Assembly: GCA_041660405.1 (NCBI GenBank)
Contig: JBAZWL010000005.1
Location: forward strand, 62,001 to 126,000
Direction: 5' to 3'
Length of the DNA: 64,000 nt
DNA from: Taibaiella sp041660405
GTDB lineage: Bacteria; Bacteroidota; Bacteroidia; Chitinophagales; Chitinophagaceae
Shown: positions 54,957-64,000 of the stretch, one piece after another
Position numbering within the stretch: the stretch's first letter is position 1
Layout of the letters: every line of letters begins with the position of its first letter
Translations under genes and position numbers: made by a program
Notes under the pieces: generated by a model
The model's database searches: none
What the model saw: the letters and a program-made list of their open reading frames with translations, nothing else
Told to the model about the DNA's origin: nothing

Positions 54957-55781
54957 TCAGGGATTGAATTCTTCAAACGCCCTGTAATCTTCCGCCTCGT
55001 TTTGATTCGTAAAAAAAGCTTTGGGGCTATAACCTGAAAATAAACGGAAGTCATGGATGAAATGAGATTGATCGTAATAACCGCAGTGATGTGCCATTTC
55101 AGTCATCGACCCAGGCTGCTTCTCAAATCCTTTGATAACCGAGTTGAAGCGGGCAATTCTCTGGAATTGCTTTGGACTGTACCCGGCATAGTGAATAAAT
55201 TTTCTTTCAAATTGTCTGCGGGACAAAAAACAATTATCTGCCAGCATTGGGATAGACAATGCAGTGGAGGAAAGGAGTATTTGCCTTATCGAAGCAAAAA
55301 CAGGGTTCTGTGTTTCCCTGCTCTTTGCCAGTCGTTGCAGAACAAATTCAGAAATGAGCATTGCACGCTCGCTATGATTGGGTGCAGCGTATATTTTCTG
55401 TTCCAGCAATTGTCCTTCACTGCCAAGCAGCGTTTGTGTATCAACAGTTTGATCGCTAAGCTCATAGGCTGGTAAGCCGAAAATACCAGGAATTGAATAG
55501 GGAAAAAGATAGACACCAAACAGGCAAAAATCGTTTAAAGTATACAGTTTTTTGAAGTGCTGCATTTGCCCGGATAAACATGACAAAGGGGTTTTCTGCC
55601 GCTCGGTTCCCATCCCGTACAGTTCAAACTGCCCTTTGCAATAGAATATCCATTCGGGTGAGCTCTCGGCCAATACCCGGTGGTGGAACGGCCTTTGGGT
55701 CGTGGCAGAACCCTCCAGTACCCAAAAAAACTGGATGTACCCCGCGAGCTCAACAGGAGGTGGGATTGTGTAATAGTTCAT
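54957..55781 (-). CDS. AraC-family regulator with DUF6597-type N-terminus
   Basis: 274 aa. N-terminal sensor region begins NYYTIPPPVELAGYIQFFWVLEG, typical of DUF6597. The C-terminal 100 residues carry two helix-turn-helix motifs (LADNCFLSRRQFERKF, GYSPKQFQRIARFN, MAHHCGYYDQSHFIHDF). It is the last gene, 41 bases behind the RND adaptor on the same strand, and probably regulates the efflux operon or itself. Inducer unknown. Confidence 0.9.
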   Translation of the reverse strand: MNYYTIPPPVELAGYIQFFWVLEGSATTQRPFHHRVLAESSPEWIFYCKGQFELYGMGTERQKTPLSCLSGQMQHFKKLYTLNDFCLFGVYLFPYSIPGIFGLPAYELSDQTVDTQTLLGSEGQLLEQKIYAAPNHSERAMLISEFVLQRLAKSRETQNPVFASIRQILLSSTALSIPMLADNCFLSRRQFERKFIHYAGYSPKQFQRIARFNSVIKGFEKQPGSMTEMAHHCGYYDQSHFIHDFRLFSGYSPKAFFTNQNEAEDYRAFEEFNP

Positions 55782-55822
55782 GTTACCAGTGCGTTTTGAT
55801 CATGCTATTCACGTAGCAGGAC

Positions 55823-56917
55823 CTACTTATTCAGAGATTTCCGCTCAATAACTGTCCCCGCCTTTATTTCATCCGTTGCCCTCACCAGCAAAGTATCTCC
55901 TTCGTTTAAGTTACCGAATATTTCCTGGCGGTCATTTACATTGATACCGTTACGGACGTCGACCCAGTCCGCTTTCCCATCTTTAACCCGAATCACAAAC
56001 CTTTTTTCAAGATTGGTGGCGACAGCGGTAGCGGGCACAAAAAAGGTGGGGGCAGGTCTTGCAAACTTTATACTGGCATTGGCAAACATGCCGGATTTTA
56101 ATTCATGGTTTTTATTGTTGTAAATGAACTCCCAGGTCTCTGTCCGGTTGGTCAGATTAAGCGCACCTGATTTCCTGGATAGCTTTGCTTCAAACAGCTT
56201 GCCCGGATAGGCGTCAACTGTAAAACTTACTAAGGCATTTTCGGGAGTAGCCGCTGTGTATGCCTCCGGGACGGGCAGTCTTAAACGAAGGGAACTATTA
56301 TTTTCAATAATGAGCATTGGCTTTGTACTGCCCGTTCCAACAAGGGTTCCCGGATCAATATTTCTCTGGGTAATGATTCCTGAATATGGCGCCCTAATCG
56401 TCAGGTAGTCATTTAGCTGACCCACAGAGTTCAATCTTGATTTTACGGACTGATACGCTGCACTATCGCTTAGCATCTGCGTTTTATATTTCTCCATTTC
56501 CCCCAAAGCTACCGTGCCTTCCACACGGGCTGCATGAAGGATTCTTTTGTATGCATCCAGACTTCCAAGGTACCTCGAACGTGCAGATTGCAGATCAGCA
56601 TTGGTCTGGGTATAGTTGCTGATCATTTCTGGTGCCTCCAGCATCACCAGCACCTGGCCTTTCTGTACCCGGTCGCCGATATCTGCTTTTATGCTTCTGA
56701 CATAGCCAGCGATTTTGGCCGTAATTTCTGCTCTTTCCAACGGAATCAGCTCTCCCGGAAAGGATACTTCCTTATCAAAGCTTTCCTTTTTCAGGATAAA
56801 AACAAGTGTGGAATCTTGTTTTGGTTTTTCCGTCTGTGCTTTTTTTGATTCATTCCTGCAACCTGTAACCAATAGTGTTGCCAGGATGCAAATCAGGATA
56901 CCGGGGATCGTTCTCAT
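55823..56917 (-). CDS. RND efflux periplasmic adaptor lipoprotein
   Basis: 364 aa from the ATG at 56917, which directly precedes a lipoprotein signal (LATLLVTGC, Cys20); a longer frame from 57022 runs into the permease gene. It has the HlyD/AcrA plan: lipoyl-like half (GYVRSIKADIGDRVQKGQVLVMLEAP), helical hairpin (about 90-150), second lipoyl half (IRAPYSGIITQRNIDPGTLVG) and beta-barrel (LRLRLPVPEAY). It joins the RND pump to the TolC channel encoded just upstream. Confidence 0.92.
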   Translation of the reverse strand: MRTIPGILICILATLLVTGCRNESKKAQTEKPKQDSTLVFILKKESFDKEVSFPGELIPLERAEITAKIAGYVRSIKADIGDRVQKGQVLVMLEAPEMISNYTQTNADLQSARSRYLGSLDAYKRILHAARVEGTVALGEMEKYKTQMLSDSAAYQSVKSRLNSVGQLNDYLTIRAPYSGIITQRNIDPGTLVGTGSTKPMLIIENNSSLRLRLPVPEAYTAATPENALVSFTVDAYPGKLFEAKLSRKSGALNLTNRTETWEFIYNNKNHELKSGMFANASIKFARPAPTFFVPATAVATNLEKRFVIRVKDGKADWVDVRNGINVNDRQEIFGNLNEGDTLLVRATDEIKAGTVIERKSLNK

Positions 56918-56957
56918 ATAGTAGCAGCTTTTGCTGTTGTGAATTTCTTTGTTTTCC

Positions 56958-59900
56958 TTAGTAAGTGTTTTCACTGTCTGTCTCCGGATCGAGTGAAGGA
57001 GTTTTATAGGGTTTGTTACCATTTACCCAGGCATATATCATTGGCAAGAACAACAACGTGCTTATCGTTGAAAATAATAAACCGCCAATTACGGCAATAC
57101 CCAATGGTGCGGTTTGTTCGCCTCCCTCTCCAAGCCCCAGCGACATAGGGATCATACCTGCAATCATAGCCAGGCTCGTCATCAATATGGGTCTCACCCG
57201 GTTGCCGGCAGCTAATACAGAAAAGGCTGACTGAAAATCTGCCTTGCGGTTAAATTCAGCGTTGGTGACGTAAAGGATTGCGTTGGCTACTGCAACCCCG
57301 ACAGCCATGATAGTACCCATATAGGATTGTATGTTCAGTGTTTGTCCCGTCACCCATAACAACAATGCACTGCCGGCTACAACGGCCGGTACAATGGCCA
57401 GGATCGTCAACGATACTTTAAAAGATTGAAAATTGACAGTCAGCATCAGGAAAATAACAACGATGGCGATCAAAAGCCCGGCTTGCAGCTCATTCATGGT
57501 CTGGCTTAGAAGCTCGGCCTGTCCCCTGATTGTAATCTTTACACCAGTGGGCAATTCACCTAGTGAAGAGATTGTTTTGTTCACCTCTTTAATGGCTGAA
57601 CCTAAATCCCGGTCATGGATATTTGCGGTAATGGTAATAAAGCGCTGCTGATTGATGCGGTCATATTCACCCGGAGATGTCGTTTTTTGAATAGTAGCCA
57701 CGTCGCGTAAGTATACAGGGCTTTCGACACTGCCTGCCACGGGTACCATTTCCAATTTTTCACGGCTGTTCATGGTAAACTCGGGATATTCCACCTGCAC
57801 CTGGTAGGCGGTACCTGTCGTTTTATCAAGCCAATAATTAGGCTGCGTAAAACGGCTGGAAGAGGTTGCTGCAACTGTTGACTTGCTGATCTGATCCACA
57901 GTTAATCCAAGCTGACCGGCTTTCAGCCTGTCGATATTTATTTTTACCCCCGGGTAATCCAATGGCGTTGCAATCTGTACGTCCCTGAGAAAATTTATGT
58001 TCTTTAACCTGGCTTCGAGATCCTTAGCAATCTTGCCTGACTGCGGCAGGTTCTTACCCATAACTGCAATTTCAATGGGGTTGTTAGAGCCCAGGTTGAT
58101 GACCTGTTCTGCGAGATTGCCCGGTTCGAACGAAATAGAGGCACCTTTGATATGTTCTGCCACAGATTTCCTTAATTCTTCTTTGAAAGACTCAATGCCG
58201 ATCCCAGATCCTTCTTTCAGGTTGATCTTGATCACCGATTCATGTGGCCCGCTCGTCCATAGGTGAATTAAATTTACCGGATAACTGGATGGCTGTGTGC
58301 CTACAAATGCCGAACTGATCTCGACCTGGTTATTGGTTACTTTATTGGCCAGGGCAAGCAGTTTCTGTGTTGCTTCTTCTGTTCGCTCCACACGTGTTCC
58401 CGTTGGCAGCCTTAGCCTCACCTGGGCTTGTCCCATATCAGATTTAGGAAAAACCTCTGTTCCGATAGTCAGAAAACAAATGACCACCAGTAGTATGGAG
58501 GTAAGCACAAATACAGGAACAACAAAAGCGCGGTATCTTATCCAGGAACTAAGCTTTGATGTGTAGGATTTTCTGAATCTTTCAAACCGGTTTGGATGTT
58601 CCGTTTTAGCGCTTTCCCTTTCCTTCATCATCCAATTGGCAAACACAGGAACCAATGTTTGGGACAACAGAAAAGAAGCGACCATTGCAAGGCCCACGGC
58701 CAAGGACAGCGGTAAAAACATTGCCCCCGGAACACCTGTCATGAAAAAGGCGGGCACAAAAACAGCCAGGATACATAGCAAGATCAGCAGTTTGGGCAAA
58801 GCAATTTCCCGGCATGCATCCAGTATGGCCTTCCCTTTCGGCTTTCCCAGTTCTTGGTGGTGGTGAATGTTCTCGATGGTAACCGTTGTTTCATCCACCA
58901 GGATTCCGATAGCCAGCGCCAGCCCTCCCAGCGTCATGGTATTGATGGTTTGCCCAAACAGGTTCAAACAAATTAATGCTGACAAAAGGGAGAGCGGGAT
59001 GGTAATAATGACAATGAAAGCCCCACGGGCATCCCCCAGAAATAACAAGACCATAAGACCGGTCAGCAGTGCGCCCAATACCCCCTCGGTGATCAATGTC
59101 TTTATTGAATTGATCACATAACCTGACTGATCAAATTCATAGCTTACCTGGATATCATCCGGAACCGCTGCACGCATATCCGGCAGTGCGGCTTTAACAC
59201 GCTGCACGACGTCCCATGTGGATGCGTCTGCCCGTTTTGTTACAGGGATATATACCGAGCGTTTGCCATTGATCAGGGCATAGCCTGTTGTCACATCGGC
59301 GCCAAGCTCCACATTGGCAATATCGCGGACATAAATAGATGGTCCGGAACCTAATTTGAGTGGTATATTTTCCAGCTCCTTGATGTTTTCGACAACCGCG
59401 TTTTGTGAGGTAATCAGTGTCTGGTCGCCGACCCTGATATTTCCTGCCGGGGTAATGCTGTTGGATTTTGCCAATGCCTGCACAATGTCATCGGGCGAAA
59501 GATTATAATTCCTTATCCTGTCCGGATTGACCCTGATGATGACAGTCTTCTGATTACCACCAAACGGAGGCGGCGCCGATACTCCCGGCAAGGTAGAAAA
59601 CATGGGGCGGACCTTGAAAAGAGCAAGATCCTGGATTTCGCCAAGTGAACGCGTTTCTGATCGAAATACCAACTGACCAACCGGCACACTTCCGGCGTCA
59701 AAACGGGTGATAAACGGAGGGACTGTCCCCGGTGGCATAAAGGCCCTGGCGCGGTTTACATATCCGACCACTTCGCCCATAGCCTGGCTCATATCCGTGC
59801 CTTCATTGAACTGTATTTTAATCAACGAAGCGCCCTGCACTGATTTTGATTCTACAAACTTGACCCCAGTGACATACAGAAAGTGATATTCATAGTAAGA

Positions 59901-60095
59901 AGTGACAAACCCTTCAACCTGTTCAGGTGACAGGCCGCCGTAAGGTTGGGCTACATAAATAGTGGGCACTCCCATTTTAGGAAAAATATCAATTTTCATC
60001 GACCTGATCGTAAGCCATGAAAAAAATATGATGCCTATAAATGCAACGATGATCGCTATCGGATTTCGAAGGGCCAGTTTTATTAATCGTATCAT
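56958..60095 (-). CDS. RND efflux permease (HAE1/AcrB-like)
   Basis: 1045-aa inner-membrane proton-driven pump. Membrane segment 1 is LRNPIAIIVAFIGIIFFSWL. Porter-domain motifs are present, and TM4 carries the family-typical acidic GILVDETTVTIENIHHHQE. The C-terminal half repeats the layout (GVAVANAILYVTNAEFNRK, RPILMTSLAMIAGMIPMSLGLGEGGEQTAPLGIAVIGG). Usually TM4 reads DD or DN after IV; here it is DET. With TolC and adaptor it forms a complete tripartite exporter; substrate unknown. Confidence 0.93.
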   Translation of the reverse strand: MIRLIKLALRNPIAIIVAFIGIIFFSWLTIRSMKIDIFPKMGVPTIYVAQPYGGLSPEQVEGFVTSYYEYHFLYVTGVKFVESKSVQGASLIKIQFNEGTDMSQAMGEVVGYVNRARAFMPPGTVPPFITRFDAGSVPVGQLVFRSETRSLGEIQDLALFKVRPMFSTLPGVSAPPPFGGNQKTVIIRVNPDRIRNYNLSPDDIVQALAKSNSITPAGNIRVGDQTLITSQNAVVENIKELENIPLKLGSGPSIYVRDIANVELGADVTTGYALINGKRSVYIPVTKRADASTWDVVQRVKAALPDMRAAVPDDIQVSYEFDQSGYVINSIKTLITEGVLGALLTGLMVLLFLGDARGAFIVIITIPLSLLSALICLNLFGQTINTMTLGGLALAIGILVDETTVTIENIHHHQELGKPKGKAILDACREIALPKLLILLCILAVFVPAFFMTGVPGAMFLPLSLAVGLAMVASFLLSQTLVPVFANWMMKERESAKTEHPNRFERFRKSYTSKLSSWIRYRAFVVPVFVLTSILLVVICFLTIGTEVFPKSDMGQAQVRLRLPTGTRVERTEEATQKLLALANKVTNNQVEISSAFVGTQPSSYPVNLIHLWTSGPHESVIKINLKEGSGIGIESFKEELRKSVAEHIKGASISFEPGNLAEQVINLGSNNPIEIAVMGKNLPQSGKIAKDLEARLKNINFLRDVQIATPLDYPGVKINIDRLKAGQLGLTVDQISKSTVAATSSSRFTQPNYWLDKTTGTAYQVQVEYPEFTMNSREKLEMVPVAGSVESPVYLRDVATIQKTTSPGEYDRINQQRFITITANIHDRDLGSAIKEVNKTISSLGELPTGVKITIRGQAELLSQTMNELQAGLLIAIVVIFLMLTVNFQSFKVSLTILAIVPAVVAGSALLLWVTGQTLNIQSYMGTIMAVGVAVANAILYVTNAEFNRKADFQSAFSVLAAGNRVRPILMTSLAMIAGMIPMSLGLGEGGEQTAPLGIAVIGGLLFSTISTLLFLPMIYAWVNGNKPYKTPSLDPETDSENTY

Positions 60096-60103
60096 GCGCT
60101 GCC

Positions 60104-61504
60104 TTATTTAACCTGACTGATAAATATGTTCAAATCACCTTCCACCGCTGCTTTATAAAGAAGCGCTTTCCATACGCCTGTATGGGCCAATCTATAATCT
60201 ACTTCCGCTTTTACTAAAGCATACTGGGCTTGAAACAGGTCAGGTAAATTGGCCAATCCCGACTCATAACGGGAGCGGACGGCCTTGTAGGAAAACTGTG
60301 CTGACTCCAGGTACAACGGGCTTTCCGCCGCGATAGCAAAGGCATTGGTAAGTGTCGTATCGGCAAGCTGTCTTTGTTTCTTCAATTGCAGGGCGGCAGC
60401 ATCCAGCCTTTGCTGCCCGGAGCTTATTACAAAATCCTGCTGTATTAACCGGGGCCTTATGCGTGCAAACTGAAGAAGGGGAATGCTCAACTGAAAGCCA
60501 ACCCCATAATTAAACCTTTGAAAGCCCAGCCCATCCGTAGATTCCACAGTGCCATTATAGGAAATGCCTGAACCCCTTGCATAGGTAGTTCCCCAAATTC
60601 CTAAACTGGGCCTTGTTGCTTTTGCAATCATATCTTTCCTGGCAATGTTGATTTCATTACCTGCTTCGTATAACTGTATCAGTGGATGGTGTGTTACATC
60701 TGAGGTGGAAACGATAATGGGTAATTTCCTGAAAAACAATGTATCTGAAAGGCTTCCTAAGGTATCTGTTACTAATAACTCTGATAATGTGATGCGTGCC
60801 TGTGTTTGTTTATTCTTATGGTTAAGCAGTTCCACTTTTGCCCTGGATATTTCGGCTTTGAGTAGCGGTGAATCCACGCCGGGCCTGATCCCGCTTACGA
60901 TCAGCGATTGCACATTTAGAAGATTGGAGGCCAGTCTTTCAAGATTGTTTTCATATACCTTGGTCAGGTCATCCAGCACTAGTAGTTCCAGGTATGTATT
61001 CACCACTTTAATCTTGTGCTGGAATATTTCATTTGCAGCATCGGCGCTTGCATATTGTAACCCGGCCTTTGCAAAGTCAACCTGGGACTGCCGTTGGCCA
61101 AATGTAACCGGTTGCCAGTTTAACAGAAGGCTCGCAGCACTGCCAAACACGCCATCATATTGATTATCGGCCGAGGGAGGCCCGCTAATCGGAAGAAGCT
61201 GCCCCGGGTAAGACATCCCCGTGATATTGTTATAAGTGGCATAGTTTAACTGGTAGGCTGCATCCAGTGAAGGAATAAATGAGGACCTGCTGGCATCAAT
61301 GTCCTTCTGCGCCGCTTGTACATCCAGCCTTTTAGATTTGAGCAACGGATAATTATCTTCCGCCAATTGCAGCAGCGCAGGCAAGGTAACGGGCCGTTGC
61401 TGTGCGCTTGTCCTGAGCGTGATCAATAGCAATAAGCCTTGGAGCACAATGCCCGCTGTTGCTAAGTAGTTCGGTTTCCTATTCTGTATGTCAGGTTTCA
61501 TCAT
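60104..61504 (-). CDS. TolC-family outer-membrane efflux protein
   Basis: 466 aa with N-terminal signal (about 1-34, LLLITLRTSAQQ). Two OEP repeats with long helices (LLQLAEDNYPLLKSKRLDVQAAQKDID, YLELLVLDDLTKVYENNLERLASN, GLANLPDLFQAQYALVKAEVDYR) form the coiled-coil barrel. It precedes the RND gene by 8 bases and completes the tripartite pump. Start Met1 or Met2. Confidence 0.92.
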   Translation of the reverse strand: MMKPDIQNRKPNYLATAGIVLQGLLLLITLRTSAQQRPVTLPALLQLAEDNYPLLKSKRLDVQAAQKDIDASRSSFIPSLDAAYQLNYATYNNITGMSYPGQLLPISGPPSADNQYDGVFGSAASLLLNWQPVTFGQRQSQVDFAKAGLQYASADAANEIFQHKIKVVNTYLELLVLDDLTKVYENNLERLASNLLNVQSLIVSGIRPGVDSPLLKAEISRAKVELLNHKNKQTQARITLSELLVTDTLGSLSDTLFFRKLPIIVSTSDVTHHPLIQLYEAGNEINIARKDMIAKATRPSLGIWGTTYARGSGISYNGTVESTDGLGFQRFNYGVGFQLSIPLLQFARIRPRLIQQDFVISSGQQRLDAAALQLKKQRQLADTTLTNAFAIAAESPLYLESAQFSYKAVRSRYESGLANLPDLFQAQYALVKAEVDYRLAHTGVWKALLYKAAVEGDLNIFISQVK

Positions 61505-61514
61505 CTTTTTTGTG

Positions 61515-62291
61515 TTATATCAGACCCGTGCCCAAGGCCAGTGAAAACAGGATCAGCATGACAGCGACCAGCGTCTGAACAAATTTCAAGGTCACTTTTT
61601 TCAATAATTTATTTCCCAGGTACGCCCCTGTAATGGCTGAAAGCGTCGCGCACAGTATCAGGAAGCTATTCTCTTTTAATCCCGTGCTTGAAAACCGGGT
61701 TGCATAAACCGAAAGACGGGTGAAATCTACTAAAGTGGATACGACCGCAGTTGTGGCCACGAAGACCTCCTTGGAAAGCCCGGCCTTTACTAAAAAGGCA
61801 CTGCGCAAAGCTCCCTGATTACCCGACAAACCGCCAAAAAAACCGCTGAGCAGCCCACCAAGATATAGCTTATCCTTACCAAATTGCAGACGGTTGAAAT
61901 AGGGTATCAACTCCATTGCCCCGAATAGGATAAGCAAAATAGCAATGGTCAGTTTGACCGGATACACTTCAAAAGTTTTATGCCAGGCAGTATAGCTGAA
62001 AAGCGGGGCCGCATCTGTAACCTGAAGTAGTAAATAAGCGCCTGTAAAAGCGGCTATGATTGCCGGAATGCCAAATTGTAATACCACCTGCTTGTCTGCT
62101 TTCCTGCCTACTAGAATAAGCTTAAAGATATTATTAAAGAAATGGACAATGCCGGTTAGCGCGATGGCTAAATCCACCGGAAAGAATATGATAAATACGG
62201 GCGTAAGAATGGTACCCAGCCCGAACCCGGAGAAAAAGGTAAGGATGGAAACAAAAAATGCTACAGCAGAGGGAACTAATATTTCGATCAT
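61515..62291 (-). CDS. TSUP (TauE/SafE)-family membrane transporter
   Basis: 258 aa, about eight membrane segments. The N-terminal SILTFFSGFGLGTILTPVF and the symmetric LLSGFFGGLSGNQGALRSAFL motifs are typical of the TauE/SafE sulfite/organosulfonate exporter family. It overlaps doxX by four bases (62288-62291) and precedes tolC by 10 bases, so it is part of the efflux operon. Substrate unknown. Confidence 0.9.
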   Translation of the reverse strand: MIEILVPSAVAFFVSILTFFSGFGLGTILTPVFIIFFPVDLAIALTGIVHFFNNIFKLILVGRKADKQVVLQFGIPAIIAAFTGAYLLLQVTDAAPLFSYTAWHKTFEVYPVKLTIAILLILFGAMELIPYFNRLQFGKDKLYLGGLLSGFFGGLSGNQGALRSAFLVKAGLSKEVFVATTAVVSTLVDFTRLSVYATRFSSTGLKENSFLILCATLSAITGAYLGNKLLKKVTLKFVQTLVAVMLILFSLALGTGLI

Positions 62292-62713
62292 TTGTCAACC
62301 ATTTTGCTGTCCAGAGACCATCTCCCGCCACCCTCGATAATCAGGAAAATACTGCCCAGCAGCATCGCCCAATCTGTGCGGCTGCCGTGCATCATCTCCC
62401 AGAACCCGTCATTGGCCAGCAATTCTGACTTAGTGACCGCAATGGCGACCAACATGATTATAAGCAGGGGTATTGAAGCAAATCTGGTGAGAAGGCCCAG
62501 GAGCACCAGCACGCCGCAAACGATTTCAAACGTACCCACAAATGGCCCTAAAAACTCCGGACTGGGAAGTCCGATCTTGGCAAACCTTCCACTGCCAAGT
62601 TTATCTGCAAACAAAAACTTCTGGATACCTTCGGAAAGAAAGACCAGGCCGACCATCAAGCGTATAAGCAACGTAGTCTGTGAGCGGGAGGTTTGAAGGA
62701 GCTTCTGGAACAT
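62288..62713 (-). CDS. DoxX-family membrane protein
   Basis: 141 aa, four hydrophobic segments. LIRLMVGLVFLSEGIQKFLF, GRFAKIGLPSPEFLGPFVGTFEIVCGVLVLLGL and RLSIP-like turns are DoxX hallmarks; DoxX proteins are linked to thiol/redox balance and to thiosulfate:quinone chemistry in some species. First gene of the doxX-TSUP-tolC-RND-adaptor run. Confidence 0.9.
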   Translation of the reverse strand: MFQKLLQTSRSQTTLLIRLMVGLVFLSEGIQKFLFADKLGSGRFAKIGLPSPEFLGPFVGTFEIVCGVLVLLGLLTRFASIPLLIIMLVAIAVTKSELLANDGFWEMMHGSRTDWAMLLGSIFLIIEGGGRWSLDSKMVDK

Positions 62714-62822
62714 GGCAAATCTGCTGTTGGTGTTTTAGGCTTTGTGTTTGACAAAGTCAACAGCAAATTTCCTACAATCAACAGACAGAAGTATGGTATA
62801 TTTGAAAATAGAATGGTATATT

Positions 62823-63641
62823 CTAAACGGCCTGACGGAATGTGTTTGGCGTTTGCCCGGTGTGTCGCTTGAAGAACTTGACAAAATGGGAGTCGTCCTT
62901 GAAATCCATTTGCAGGGTAATTTCAGAAACCGTCATTTCTGTATAGATTAACAGGCGTTTGGCCTCACTGATGATAAACCCCGCCAGTACCTGCGCGGCG
63001 GATTGCCCACCGGATTTACGACAGGCAGCATTCAGGTTCTGAGGGCTGGTGTTCAGGGCCGATGCATAGTAGGAAACACTGTTACGGAGCTGCTTGTCTT
63101 GGGTCAGCAGTTGTTGCAGATCGTGAAAAAGGCCTTCTTTCTTCCCGCTTGCCAAAAGCATCGGTTTACCTGTATCCAGGATTTTACTCAGCAGCGCTTT
63201 CAACAGGCCTTCGATGACAGCTATATTGTTATTTTGCCCGGGCCTGTATTCATCGGCCAGCATTTGAAAGAGCTGGCCGATTATCTTACTATCCATAAGC
63301 TGCACACAAGGAAAGGCACTAATTTCGCCCAACAACACTTTAAGCTGTCCATCCAGGCTCTGATCGACGAAATCTTTCTTTAGAATCAGGACAAAGCCTT
63401 CGGGCTCATTTTCCAGCTCCCAATGATGTACCTGTTCTTTTCGGACCGTGTAGACAACTGGTGGACTTACCGGATATTTAATCAGATCTATCGCATGGAA
63501 GCCTTCGCCGCCGCTTAGGTAAATAATCTCGAAATAGCTATTATGCTTGTGTGGCTGGGTTTTACGGATATCCTTCTTAAATGGGGCGATCTTGATACTC
63601 TGTTCCTGGATTTTGTCGATGACCCGAAGTGCTGTTGACAT
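62823..63641 (-). CDS. AraC-family transcriptional regulator
   Basis: 272 aa from ATG 63641 (MSTALRVIDKIQEQ). An upstream in-frame Met at 63716 is less likely because its 25 residues are unlike the family. N-terminal cupin-like sensor (HNSYFEIIYLSGGEGFHAIDL, GFVLILKKDFVDQ) and C-terminal tandem HTH (SYYASALNTSPQNLNAACRK, ITLQMDFKDDSHFVKFFKRHTGQTPNTFR). It lies 110 bases upstream of doxX on the same strand and is a candidate controller of that operon. Confidence 0.9.
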   Translation of the reverse strand: MSTALRVIDKIQEQSIKIAPFKKDIRKTQPHKHNSYFEIIYLSGGEGFHAIDLIKYPVSPPVVYTVRKEQVHHWELENEPEGFVLILKKDFVDQSLDGQLKVLLGEISAFPCVQLMDSKIIGQLFQMLADEYRPGQNNNIAVIEGLLKALLSKILDTGKPMLLASGKKEGLFHDLQQLLTQDKQLRNSVSYYASALNTSPQNLNAACRKSGGQSAAQVLAGFIISEAKRLLIYTEMTVSEITLQMDFKDDSHFVKFFKRHTGQTPNTFRQAV

Positions 63642-63840
63642 CTGTAAGATTGTTTGTCTTGATCTGCCCTGATAACAGAAAGTAACGAATTCGATATTGT
63701 AACCAAAATAAGCCAATAGCGTTATTGTTACAACGCCAACAATTGTTTAGGCTCACCCAAAAATAGAACCTTTTCTGATTTTTATTGACTTTCTACGAAA
63801 GTTATAAATTGTATACGAATCTTAACGCTTCAATTCTTTG

Positions 63841-64000
63841 TATCAGAAAGGCAAATATTGAACAGATGACCTAAATTCGCCGCCCAATAATAATACGCCT
63901 GCGTTTTCATGCCCGCTCAATACCGTAGTTACCATTCCGGACTAAAACTCCAGTTTGCCGATGGTAAGATGACACCCGAAATTACAAAGATTATCCCACG
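63841..64000 (+). repeat. Right copy of the 160-bp direct repeat, running off the window
   Basis: Same orientation and close match to 48559-48718, with single-base differences and two small indels. The identity continues to the last base, so the repeat extends beyond the window. Confidence 0.85.
63909..64000 (+). CDS. N-terminus of an IS-type transposase, truncated by the window edge
   Basis: ATG at 63909 opens a frame free of stops to base 64000, reading MPAQYRSYHSGLKLQFADGK and later ITKIIP. The decayed left copy continues the same frame with RSTKQRWKTK, a pattern like the helix-turn-helix head of IS3/IS481-type transposases (P-x-S-T-x-x-x-W). The family cannot be fixed from 30 residues. 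Confidence 0.5.
   Translation, partial: MPAQYRSYHSGLKLQFADGKMTPEITKIIP

Larger units (their letters stand above)
48720..63840. mobile_element. Accessory segment bracketed by IS-like direct repeats
   Basis: The segment between the two 160-bp direct repeats has a visibly higher GC content and unrelated gene content (K+ uptake, ABC and RND export, regulators). That is compatible with a composite transposon or IS-mediated insertion. No second transposase, target duplication or integrase is visible inside the window, so this is a hypothesis. Confidence 0.35.

Noticed and set aside
56918..57022. Upstream extension of the RND adaptor
   Set aside because: It overlaps the permease gene end and displaces the lipoprotein signal from the N-terminus.
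1..64000. tRNA, rRNA, CRISPR or defence-system signatures
   Set aside because: No cloverleaf-like clusters, regularly spaced repeats or recognisable defence genes were seen on either strand.

Overview
The window looks like a chromosome segment from a Bacteroidota bacterium, probably near Chitinophagaceae. The reasons are SusC/SusD pairs, a type IX secretion C-terminal domain on a pectate lyase, SusD-position lipoproteins, TAnnTTTG-like -7 boxes and AT-rich intergenic DNA. No rRNA, tRNA or CRISPR array was seen.

From 1 to about 48.4 kb it is one large pectin-utilisation region. A minus-strand operon (10433 to 136) encodes an unclassified secreted glycosidase-like protein, SusC, SusD and a T9SS-exported PL1 pectate lyase. 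A LacI-type regulator (10850-11884) sits divergent to an eleven-gene plus-strand operon (12107-23482). That operon holds a CE8 pectin methylesterase, GH28, a FucP-type transporter, four enzymes of a non-phosphorylating deoxy-sugar (L-fucose-like) oxidation route, DUF2721, GH43, an esterase and PL10. Next come CE12, a DUF4440 protein and another esterase. A second SusC/SusD locus follows (26260-33134), whose SusD is cut by an in-frame stop. After it come a PL1 lipoprotein, GH28, GH105 and the cytosolic hexuronate genes uxaB, uxaA, uxaC, kduD, kduI, kdgK and eda, and a frameshifted exuT-like transporter. Together they cover demethylation, backbone cleavage, import, unsaturated-uronate processing and conversion of galacturonate and 5-keto-4-deoxyuronate to KDG, then pyruvate and glyceraldehyde-3-phosphate.

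Five or six promoters in this region share a layout. An operator-like inverted repeat (CGTT-CCCGAN-AACGATTGCGTAAATA) is followed by a -7 box and then a GTAAGT-N4-ACTTAC palindrome, with near-constant spacing. This ties the dispersed operons into one regulon.

From about 48.56 kb to the right edge is an accessory segment with visibly higher GC. It is bracketed by two 160-bp direct repeats carrying the start of an IS-type transposase: a decayed copy at 48559-48718 and an open copy running off the window at 63841-64000. Between them lie a Kup K+ transporter, a small unknown protein, an XRE-pentapeptide fusion with a DrrAB-like ABC exporter, a DUF6223 protein, and a DoxX-TSUP-TolC-RND-adaptor operon flanked by two AraC regulators.
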